A DNA stretch of 10,063 nt from an uncultured Victivallales bacterium (GTDB lineage Bacteria > Verrucomicrobiota > Lentisphaeria > Oligosphaerales > JAFGRS01): the NCBI GenBank assembly GCA_903834675.1, contig CAILKC010000251.1, positions 1 to 10,063 of the forward strand, read 5' to 3'. The notes beneath the pieces are model-generated. The model was not told where the DNA came from, searched no databases, and saw nothing but the letters and a program-made list of their open reading frames with translations. Positions 1 through 5,748 of this stretch are shown here, piece by piece. The translations under genes and the position numbers were made by a program. Numbering within the stretch: position 1 is the stretch's first letter; the number at the start of each line of letters is the position of its first letter.

Positions 1-256
1 GCAATAAGGAAGTCCGCCTGGAGCGCTGAAGGCGCGCGGCCATACCAGCCCAGGGCAACGCCCTGGGAATAGGATAGGTATGGGTTTGAGCCCTGTAGGG
101 GCGAGCTATCTGCCCTAGGTTCGCGCTGAGGTCGCATAGGCCGCCCCTTCAGGGCTCTATCTGTGGGGTGAACAGGTACCCAGGGCGTTGCCCTGGGCTG
201 GTATAGAGCGCCCCTTTGGGGCTGAATACCTCGGCCCATCCTTATTGCACAGGTCG
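1..256. repeat. Palindromic composite repeat element, apparently full length (left copy)
   Basis: Non-coding element bounded by inverted GCAATAAGGA (1-10) and TCCTTATTGC (239-248). Inside it are six hairpins in mirror order. Four are 13-mers with 4-5 bp stems: 23-35 (GCGCTGAAGGCGC), 90-102 (GCCCTGTAGGGGC), 143-155 (GCCCCTTCAGGGC) and 210-222 (GCCCCTTTGGGGC). Two are 19-mers with perfect 8-bp stems: 49-67 and 179-197 (CCCAGGG[C/G]...CCCTGGG, loops AAC and GTT). Positions 42-67 are the inverted copy of 179-204, so the whole unit looks like a head-to-head duplication of about 120 bp. Positions 79-256 recur inverted at 9886-10063 with three mismatches. A T7 run (259-265) follows the shared part. 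No transposase or open frame belongs to it. A MITE-like or REP-like dispersed element is the likeliest class; the family is not identified. Confidence 0.85.
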
Positions 257-263
257 CGTTTTT

Positions 264-1265
264 TTAGGGCAGCGTCACGCCAGTGGTGCGGGCGAGGGCG
301 AAGGCCGCCGTCAGGCTCAGCAGGGCGGCCGCGCCGAAGCCGGGGAAGAGTTCCGTCCGGCGCTGCCGGAGGGGTCGAACGATCAGGGCTTTCTCCGTGG
401 CCTCGATGCGGCGGATGGCGGTGGTAAAGGTTTCCGGCGCATCGGCCCGCACAAACACGCCCTCGCCCTCCTTGGCGATGGCCTGGAGTCTGGTCTCGTC
501 GGCGGCGGTCTCCACGGGGCGGTACTGGGTTCCCGCCAGGGTCTTGACGGGCAGCACGGCGTTACCCGAGCCGATGCCCACCACGTGGATCGTGATGCCG
601 CGGCGGGCCGCCAGTCGAGCGGCTGCCGTGGGGCTCAGCTCGGCGGGAACGTTGTCCCGGCCGTCCGTGAGCAGGATCATCACGCGGTGCGGTGACTGGC
701 TGGTCTTCACGTGTACGGCGCCGAGGGCGATGGCGGCGGTCAGTCCGGTCCCATCATCCAGCAGGTCGGTGCGCAGGTCTTCCAGCCGCGTGCGTAGCAG
801 GTCGTGGTCGAAGGTCAGGGGACAGGCCGGGTACGGTTTGCGGGCGAAGACGACCAGGCCGAAGCGGTCCTGGGGTCGTGCCTGCATGAAACGCCGCAGC
901 TCGCGCTGTGCGCAGGTCAGGCGGCTGGGGCGGTTCGCGGCTTCCTCGGGCTTGGCGCCGACGGGGATATCGACGGCGTCCATGCTTCCCGAGATATCCA
1001 GGATCAGCATCACGTCCACCGCCTGGCGTTCCTCGCGGCTGCTCGTTTGGACCCATTGCGGTCGGGCCATGGCCACCGTCAGCAGCAGCCCGGCCAGCGT
1101 TTCCAGGAAGAGCGGAACGCGGCTCAGGACGGCGGCCCGGCGGCTGCGGGGCAGGCCGCGTGCGTCGGCGATGGGCAGGGCGGGCGGGGGCCGTCGCCAG
1201 GCAGCCAGAGCCACCAGCACGAGGGGTATCCCCAGCAGCAGTCCCCATGGAAAGACCAGTCTCAC
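264..1265 (-). CDS. Membrane-anchored VWA (BatA-like) protein
   Basis: 333 aa. Hydrophobic segments at about residues 4-22, 51-68 and 309-326 bracket a von Willebrand factor A domain (about 84-290), the BatA/aerotolerance arrangement and usual length. A complete MIDAS metal site is visible: D90-I-S92-G-S94, T173 in DDGTGL, and D201 in LLTDGRDN. Such proteins are thought to work with a MoxR AAA+ ATPase in envelope assembly or metal-dependent maturation; no substrate can be read here. The start is GTG, overlapping the preceding stop as GTGA (1265-1262), so translation is probably coupled. It is the last gene of the operon. Its TAA stop (266-264) merges with the T-run at the edge of the flanking repeat. 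The usual companions BatB and BatD are absent from the window. Family assignment is firm; the role is inferred. Confidence 0.93.
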   Translation of the reverse strand: MRLVFPWGLLLGIPLVLVALAAWRRPPPALPIADARGLPRSRRAAVLSRVPLFLETLAGLLLTVAMARPQWVQTSSREERQAVDVMLILDISGSMDAVDIPVGAKPEEAANRPSRLTCAQRELRRFMQARPQDRFGLVVFARKPYPACPLTFDHDLLRTRLEDLRTDLLDDGTGLTAAIALGAVHVKTSQSPHRVMILLTDGRDNVPAELSPTAAARLAARRGITIHVVGIGSGNAVLPVKTLAGTQYRPVETAADETRLQAIAKEGEGVFVRADAPETFTTAIRRIEATEKALIVRPLRQRRTELFPGFGAAALLSLTAAFALARTTGVTLP

Positions 1266-1891
1266 GAGAGATTCTTGCTCCCGGCTGGCATGGGTTTGGC
1301 GGCAGGCTCCTCGGGCCAGTTGCGTACCGCCGCCGCGGCCGCATCCACGAGGCAGAAACCGACCGGCGGTGACGGCGGTGGCGCGAAGCGGTCGAGGTCA
1401 ACGGCGACGAGCGTGTCGAGCAAGCGTGCGTACGCTTCTCTGCTGGTAGCGGGTAGACGGCTCTCGCAGGCCCGCAGCTCTTGCGTCGTCAGGTTGGGGC
1501 AGGGCAGGCCGGTAGCGGCCGCGGCAAACTCGGTCAGCAGTGCATGGACGCCGTCGGCACAGGGGCGCTGGCCGCCCGTGGCTCCAGCCGCCACGGCCTC
1601 GGCGCGGTGGCATGGGCATCCGGCCGCGGCCTTTTCTCTATCCAGCTTTTCCAAGATCACGTGCCGGACCCCATCGGCAACCCGTGGGCGGCGCCGTAGT
1701 CTGGCCGCCGCGAGCCAGACCAGCGTCAACGCGACCGCCAGCAGCCAGAGGGCCGCCAGCAGCAGGCGCAGGTCGGCCGGCGGCGCCGGCAGCGGTGGCG
1801 CCAGACGAGCTTCGACGCCCACGGTCGGTTGGGTGGCCGGTGGCGCGGCCAGCGGCGTGGACGAGGCTGGGGGGGCGGTCGGGGCGTTCAT
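1262..1891 (-). CDS. Small Cys-rich membrane protein of the MoxR operon (DUF4381-like position)
   Basis: 209 aa, with no confident family assignment. The N-terminus is Pro/Ala-rich (1-40), followed by one membrane segment (about 41-63, LRLLLAALWLLAVALTLVWL), an Arg stop-transfer patch (65-70) and a C-terminal soluble domain. It lies between DUF58 and VWA genes, where DUF4381-type single-pass proteins commonly sit. The stretch around LTTQEL (135-140) and DRFAP (167-171) fits that type loosely. Six cysteines lie in the soluble part (92, 94, 111, 131, 142, 180), including a C-P-C-H motif at 92-95, which I do not associate with DUF4381 and which could bind metal. The start at 1891 is chosen because ATGA (1891-1888) overlaps the DUF58 stop exactly. 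The frame is open upstream to 1999, but that would overlap the DUF58 gene heavily. The stop overlaps the VWA start by 4 bp. Probable role: accessory partner of the MoxR-VWA system. Confidence 0.8.
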   Translation of the reverse strand: MNAPTAPPASSTPLAAPPATQPTVGVEARLAPPLPAPPADLRLLLAALWLLAVALTLVWLAAARLRRRPRVADGVRHVILEKLDREKAAAGCPCHRAEAVAAGATGGQRPCADGVHALLTEFAAAATGLPCPNLTTQELRACESRLPATSREAYARLLDTLVAVDLDRFAPPPSPPVGFCLVDAAAAAVRNWPEEPAAKPMPAGSKNLS

Positions 1892-2817
1892 CCCAGCGCC
1901 TCCACACCGCTTCCGCCGCGGCGGGCGCGGCGGGCGCGGCGCGTCAAGAAGCGCGCCAGAGTCGCCAGGGCGTCGTCGCCGCTGGGGATATCGACCCACT
2001 CGCCGCCACCGCGGCCGACGGCGGCCTGCGCCGCGGCGGTGGCGCGGGCGAGGGCGGCGCGGTACTCATCCAGCGTCGTCGGGGACGGGCTGACCGAGAC
2101 ACGGTCGCCCGTCTCCGCGTCGTGCAGCCACAGGGCCCGGGCGCGCGGCAGGGCCTCGGGCGGTTGGCGATTGAGGTGGAGTACGATCAGATCGTGGCGG
2201 CGGGCGAGGCGGGCCACCGCCGTCGCCAGCAGCTCGGCAGCCATGTCGCTGATCAGGAAGACCAGGGAGCGCTGCGGGGCAAGTTGGCCGGCCGTGCGCA
2301 GGGCCTGGCCGAGGTCCGTGCGGTCGGCGACCGGCTCGTGGCAGGCCACCTCACGGATCAGCCGCAGGGCCTGGGCCCGGGAGCGTGCGGGGGGCAACCA
2401 GAGCTCGGTCTGCGCTGAGAACAGCAGCAGGCCGACGCGGTCGCGGTTATGGACGGCCGCCAGAGCCAGCAACGCCGCCAGGTCCGTTGCCGCGGCGCGA
2501 GCCGCCAGCCCTGGCGCCGGACAACGCATGGAGGCCGAGATATCCACCAGCAGCAGGCAGACCAGTTCGCGTTCTTCCCGAAAGACGCGGACATGCGGGC
2601 GGTGGGTACGGGCGGACGCCTGCCAGTCGATCAGCGCCGCATCGTCTTCGAAGGTGTACTCGCGCAGCCCTTCCGCTTCGATGCCATGGCCGCGAAAGAC
2701 GCTTCGGTAGGCCCCCGCCAAGCCCGTATCCAGCAACCGAGTCACCCGCATCTCGAGGGCGCGGACGCGCCGCAGAAGGACCTCGACCCTCGGCATGTCG
2801 GGCGCAGGGGAGGTCAT
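1888..2817 (-). CDS. DUF58 domain protein
   Basis: 309 aa, typical of short cytosolic DUF58 proteins, with no membrane segment evident. The signature runs from about residue 50 to 98: GLREYTFEDDAALIDWQASA (50-69), then a basic VRVFREER stretch (77-83), then the MIDAS-like D92-I-S94-A-S96-M97. Further VWA-fold positions are T167 in RTDLGQAL and D191 in FLISDM, so the metal site looks complete. DUF58 proteins are almost always encoded beside MoxR ATPases and VWA proteins and probably act as adaptor or partner in that chaperone-like system; the biochemical role is not established. The ATG at 2817 overlaps the MoxR stop as ATGA, and the TGA at 1888 overlaps the next start the same way. The C-terminus is Arg-rich (RRARRARR, 293-300). 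Confidence 0.95.
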   Translation of the reverse strand: MTSPAPDMPRVEVLLRRVRALEMRVTRLLDTGLAGAYRSVFRGHGIEAEGLREYTFEDDAALIDWQASARTHRPHVRVFREERELVCLLLVDISASMRCPAPGLAARAAATDLAALLALAAVHNRDRVGLLLFSAQTELWLPPARSRAQALRLIREVACHEPVADRTDLGQALRTAGQLAPQRSLVFLISDMAAELLATAVARLARRHDLIVLHLNRQPPEALPRARALWLHDAETGDRVSVSPSPTTLDEYRAALARATAAAQAAVGRGGGEWVDIPSGDDALATLARFLTRRARRARRGGSGVEALG

Positions 2818-3836
2818 GGTGTCCTCAACACCCGCAGGATCTCGCCGACCAGGTCCGTGGCAGAGAGTCCGCGGGCATCTGCCTCGAAGGCGGGGACCAG
2901 CCGGTGTGCCAGCACGGCGACGGCGACCTCCTTGACATCCTGCGGGATGGCATGGCTGCGACCGCTGAGGATCGCCTGGCAGCGCGTGGCCAGGGTCAGC
3001 GCCAGTGCGGCACGTGGGCTGACGCCATACTCCACCAGGGCGCTGACGGCGCCGACGGCCTCGCGGTCCTGGCCGTCGGCGAGTTCGTGCGTGTGGCCAG
3101 GCCGGGTGGCGATCACGACGTCGAGGATGTACTCCGTGATCCGGCGGTCGACGTAGACCAGGTCCACCGCCCGCCGGGCCTGCAAGACGGTGGCGAGGTC
3201 GGTGATCTGGCGCACGGCAAGATCGGGGGCCGGGGTCGCCATGCGGGCGATGATCTCACGTTCGTCGTCACGACCGGGGTACGAGACCACGGCCCGCAGC
3301 AGAAAGCGGTCCAGTTGCGCCTCTGGCAGGGGGTAGGTGCCAGCGTGCTCGATGGGGTTCTGTGTCGCCAGTACCAGGAAGGGCTGGGGCAGGGGCCGGG
3401 TCTCGCCACCGAGGGTCACTTGACGTTCCTGCATGGCTTCGAGTAGGGCGCTCTGCACCTTGGCGGGGGCTCGGTTGATCTCGTCCGCCAGCAGGAGGTT
3501 AGCGAAGATGGGTCCCTGGCGCACGCTGAAGCTCCGCGCTTCCGGGTTGTACATCAGCGTGCCCAGCAGGTCCGCGGGCAGCAGGTCAGGGGTGAACTGG
3601 ATGCGGGAGAAGGCGCCCCCGACCGTCGCAGCCAGGGCTCGTACGGCCAGGGTCTTGGCCAGTCCCGGGACACCCTCGATCAGCACGTGCCCGCCGGTGA
3701 GCAGTCCGCAGAGCAGGGCATCGACAAGGCGGTCCTGGCCGATGAGGACGCGGTGCAGTTCGGCGCGCACGGGGTCGAGAAACGCCGTCAGGGCGCGTAC
3801 CTCACGGTCGTTGCGGTCGCTCGCTTCGCTGCTCAT
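2814..3836 (-). CDS. MoxR-family AAA+ ATPase
   Basis: 340 aa from the preferred start. Motifs, numbered from the first possible ATG at 3845: Walker A GVPGLAKT (58-65), Walker B LLLADEIN (117-124), sensor 1 TQNP (161-164), arginine finger region QLDRF (177-181) and sensor 2 region YGVSPRAALAL (R278). The set is complete, so an active ATPase is expected. MoxR proteins are thought to remodel or activate partner VWA proteins, here encoded by the next three genes. Start choice: GGAGG lies only 1 nt before the ATG at 3845 but 10 nt before the ATG at 3836 (MSSEASD), so 3836 is more plausible; a start at 3845 would give 343 aa. It is the first gene of a four-gene unit joined by 4-bp overlaps. A TATAAT hexamer sits about 215 bp upstream. 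Confidence 0.96.
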   Translation of the reverse strand: MSSEASDRNDREVRALTAFLDPVRAELHRVLIGQDRLVDALLCGLLTGGHVLIEGVPGLAKTLAVRALAATVGGAFSRIQFTPDLLPADLLGTLMYNPEARSFSVRQGPIFANLLLADEINRAPAKVQSALLEAMQERQVTLGGETRPLPQPFLVLATQNPIEHAGTYPLPEAQLDRFLLRAVVSYPGRDDEREIIARMATPAPDLAVRQITDLATVLQARRAVDLVYVDRRITEYILDVVIATRPGHTHELADGQDREAVGAVSALVEYGVSPRAALALTLATRCQAILSGRSHAIPQDVKEVAVAVLAHRLVPAFEADARGLSATDLVGEILRVLRTP

Positions 3837-4051
3837 CAGAAACATGCCTCCAGAAGCCCTGGCAGCCGGGCGCGGGGGGCCACGCCGCCACGGAGTCCAG
3901 CCAAGGCTCTTTCAGAACCCCCCGGACGGCTTCTCTGCCGCGGCGGCTTCCGGGATTCCCCAGATACGGCGGAAGCCCTGGCTGCGCCAGAGCGGACCGC
4001 CGGCTCCAGGTAAGACGCTGGCAAGCCGATGGTTCTGCGAGAGCCTCGGTC

Positions 4052-4057
4052 ATTATA
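4052..4057 (-). promoter_or_regulatory. Possible -10 box for the MoxR operon
   Basis: Reading the minus strand, a perfect TATAAT occurs in an otherwise very GC-rich stretch. The hexamer 17 nt upstream is TGGCGG, only a weak -35 match. It would give a leader of over 200 nt before the ATPase start. This is a suggestion from sequence alone. Confidence 0.3.
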
Positions 4058-4131
4058 GCGGCGCGTCGGCGCGCCCGCCAGCCCTGGGTGCGTTGCGTTG
4101 GGCCTTGCAAAGTGGTCTCCGCGTGTCAGAT

Positions 4132-4176
4132 TGGCCTGCTGGCCACAGCGGTGTCCCCGCCGGACAGCCTCCTGTC
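4132..4176 (+). promoter_or_regulatory. Two short dyads, possible operators upstream of the dehydrogenase
   Basis: TGGCC-N4-GGCCA (4132-4145) and GACAG-N4-CTGTC (4163-4176) are perfect 5-bp inverted repeats with the same 4-nt spacing. Their starts are 31 bp apart, ending 35 bp before the dehydrogenase ATG. Their half-sites differ, so they need not bind one protein. Short dyads are frequent in GC-rich DNA, so support is weak. Confidence 0.25.
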
Positions 4177-4210
4177 TGTAGCAGGTCACAGGCGACGAAG
4201 GATAGTCCCC

Positions 4211-5248
4211 ATGAAAGCGGTCCAATTGACTGGCATCCGCCAGATGGAATTGCGGGTGGTTCCGGACCCGGTGATCCGGCGGGCGGATGAGGTGTTGTTG
4301 CGTCTGCGCGCCGTGGGTGTCTGCGGCTCGGACGTGCATTACTACACCACCGGTCGCATCGGCAGCCAGGTGGTCTCCTACCCGTTTGCGGTGGGACATG
4401 AGGCGGCCGGGGTGGTTGAGGCCATCGGTCCGGGGGTGCGGCGCCTCAAGCCGGGAGACCGGGTGGCCATCGATCCGCCGCTGTCCTGCCATACCTGCGA
4501 CCAGTGCCTGGCCGGTCGGCATCACACCTGCCGTAACCTCAAGTATCTGGGTTGTCCCGGCCAGCTTGAGGGCTGCCTCAGTGAGTTACTGGTGATGCCC
4601 GAAGAGTGTTGCTTCCCGATACCGGACACGATGACGTTTGCCGAGGCGGCGCTGATTGAGCCGCTGTCGATCGGTGTTTACGCGGTACGGCAGTCCATCG
4701 CGATGCCGGGCGCCAAGGTGGGCATCCTCGGCATGGGCCCCATCGGCTTCAGCGTCATGCTGCCAGCCTTGGCGGCGGGCGCGGCGGCGGTGTATGTGAC
4801 CGACCGCATCGAGAGCCGCGTCGCCCTGGCCCGGGCGCATGGCGCCTGCTGGGCTGGCAATCCCGACCGTACAGACATCGTCGACGAGATGGCGCAACGC
4901 GAACCGCTGCTCCTTGATGTCGTGTTCGAGTGCTGTGGTCAGCAGTCGGCGCTGGACCAGGCCATGGCGCTGCTCAAGCCGGGCGGCAAGCTCATGCTCA
5001 TCGGCATCCCGGAATTCGAGCGCTACAGCTTCAGTGCGGAGATGGGCCGCCGCCGCGAACTCTGCCTGCAGCACGTGCGCCGTCAGAATGCCTGTGTGCA
5101 GCCGGCGCTCGACTTGGTGATCGGGGGCAAGGTCAACCCTGCCTTCATGGTCACTCACACCTATCCTTTGGCGCGCACCCAGGAGGCATTCGACCTGGTG
5201 GCGGGTTACGCCGAGGGCGTGCTCAAAGCCATGGTGCAGGTGGGCTGA
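4211..5248 (+). CDS. Zinc-dependent polyol (sorbitol/xylitol-type) dehydrogenase
   Basis: 345 aa, the usual size of medium-chain zinc alcohol dehydrogenases. Catalytic zinc ligands are C38 (GVCGSD), H63-E64 (GHEAAG) and E150 (ALIEPL). The structural zinc loop has C93, C96, C99 and C107. The Rossmann motif is G174-M-G176-P-I-G179, and D198 after the second strand favours NAD over NADP. The DVHYYTTGRIG stretch (41-51) matches the sorbitol/xylitol/L-iditol dehydrogenase branch, which interconverts sugar alcohols and ketoses, but the substrate cannot be fixed from sequence. The start at 4211 is chosen for MKAVQLTGIRQ, the family N-terminus, and AAGGA 8 nt upstream; the open frame back to 4088 adds non-homologous residues. 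smpB follows after 9 nt, so the two are probably cotranscribed although unrelated in function. A threonine/galactitol dehydrogenase-like role is an alternative. Confidence 0.93.
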   Translation: MKAVQLTGIRQMELRVVPDPVIRRADEVLLRLRAVGVCGSDVHYYTTGRIGSQVVSYPFAVGHEAAGVVEAIGPGVRRLKPGDRVAIDPPLSCHTCDQCLAGRHHTCRNLKYLGCPGQLEGCLSELLVMPEECCFPIPDTMTFAEAALIEPLSIGVYAVRQSIAMPGAKVGILGMGPIGFSVMLPALAAGAAAVYVTDRIESRVALARAHGACWAGNPDRTDIVDEMAQREPLLLDVVFECCGQQSALDQAMALLKPGGKLMLIGIPEFERYSFSAEMGRRRELCLQHVRRQNACVQPALDLVIGGKVNPAFMVTHTYPLARTQEAFDLVAGYAEGVLKAMVQVG

Positions 5249-5257
5249 CAGCCCCGT

Positions 5258-5707
5258 ATGCAAATCCTTGCTGACAATCGCAGAGCCCGGCACGACTACC
5301 AGGTCCTCGACGCGCTGGAGGCCGGCATCGTGCTTACGGGGACCGAGATCAAGTCCTGCCGGGCGCGCAACATTTCCCTTGCCGACTCCTATGCCAAGGC
5401 TGAAGACGGTGAGTTGTGGCTGGTCAATGTCCACATTGCGCCGTATGCCCAGGGCAACCGCAACAACCACGAGCCGCGTCGGCCGCGGAAGCTACTGCTT
5501 AAACGTCGTGAACTGAACCGTCTGACCCAGGCCGTCGAGGTCAAGGGCCTGACCTTGGTGCCGCTGAAGGTCTACCTCAACGACCGCAGCCTGGTCAAGA
5601 TCGAACTGGGGCTCTGCCGCGGCCGGCAGCAGCATGACAAGCGCGACGAGCTCAAGCGGCAGGATGACGACCGGGAAATGCAGCGTGCTGTGCGGGCCCT
5701 GCGCTAA
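5258..5707 (+). CDS. smpB: SsrA-binding protein SmpB
   Basis: 149 aa, full length. SmpB binds the tRNA-like end of tmRNA and delivers it to stalled ribosomes for trans-translation. Family landmarks run in order: NRRARHDY (7-14), GIVLTGTEIKS (23-33), DSYA (43-46), VNVHIAPYAQGN (56-67), HEPRRPRKLLLKRREL (71-86), KGLTLVPLKVY (96-106) and ELGLCRGRQQHDKRDELK (116-133). The basic C-terminal tail normally folds into the mRNA channel. The start is clear from the conserved N-terminus, but no good Shine-Dalgarno sequence precedes it. The gene begins 9 nt after the dehydrogenase stop, so translation may be coupled. The tmRNA gene itself (ssrA) is not in this window. Confidence 0.97.
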   Translation: MQILADNRRARHDYQVLDALEAGIVLTGTEIKSCRARNISLADSYAKAEDGELWLVNVHIAPYAQGNRNNHEPRRPRKLLLKRRELNRLTQAVEVKGLTLVPLKVYLNDRSLVKIELGLCRGRQQHDKRDELKRQDDDREMQRAVRALR

Positions 5708-5711
5708 ACCG

Positions 5712-5732
5712 TGACCCCTGACCCCTGACCCC
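5712..5732 (+). repeat. Three tandem TGACCCC heptamers between smpB and queA
   Basis: Three perfect head-to-tail copies of TGACCCC fill about half of the 41-bp smpB-queA gap, followed by another C. They leave no recognisable ribosome-binding site before the queA ATG at 5749. Heptamer arrays of this general kind occur as dispersed short tandem repeats in some bacterial genomes; whether this one is dispersed here cannot be seen. Confidence 0.85.
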
Positions 5733-5748
5733 CGAATCCCCACTCGCC

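Larger units (their letters stand above)
3837..4210. other. Divergent intergenic/control region between moxR-type operon and dehydrogenase
   Basis: About 370 bp without a convincing gene; open frames crossing it have no recognisable protein character. It should hold both divergent promoters. On the minus strand there is the GGAGG ribosome site for the ATPase gene and a TATAAT at 4057-4052. Towards the dehydrogenase there are two 5-N4-5 dyads, TGGCC-TGCT-GGCCA (4132-4145) and GACAG-CCTC-CTGTC (4163-4176). AAGGA then sits 8 nt before the ATG at 4211. No terminator or known riboswitch pattern was seen. Confidence 0.6.

Noticed and set aside
1..256. CRISPR array or tRNA-like structure in the repeat region.
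   Set aside because: The palindromic modules are of mixed length and mirror order rather than regularly spaced direct repeats, and there is no cas gene or cloverleaf.
206..265. Intrinsic terminator made by the hairpin at 210-222 and the T-run at 259-265.
   Set aside because: The run is about 37 nt from the stem and lies on the wrong strand for the VWA transcript, so it is not a canonical terminator.
1892..1999. A 36-residue N-terminal extension of the small membrane protein.
   Set aside because: It lies inside the DUF58 gene and is Arg/Pro-rich, while ATGA at 1891 matches the overlap pattern of the other junctions.
283..2710. Several long plus-strand open frames opposite the VWA, small membrane and DUF58 genes.
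   Set aside because: They are Arg/Ser/Ala-rich with no recognisable motifs, mutually overlapping, and opposite well-supported genes joined by exact start-stop overlaps.
4105..4133. TTGCAA with 17-nt spacing as a dehydrogenase promoter.
   Set aside because: The hexamer at the -10 position is AGATTG, which does not resemble TATAAT.
4088..4210. Dehydrogenase start at 4088.
   Set aside because: The extra 41 residues have no family similarity, whereas 4211 has a good ribosome site and the canonical MKAVQL start.
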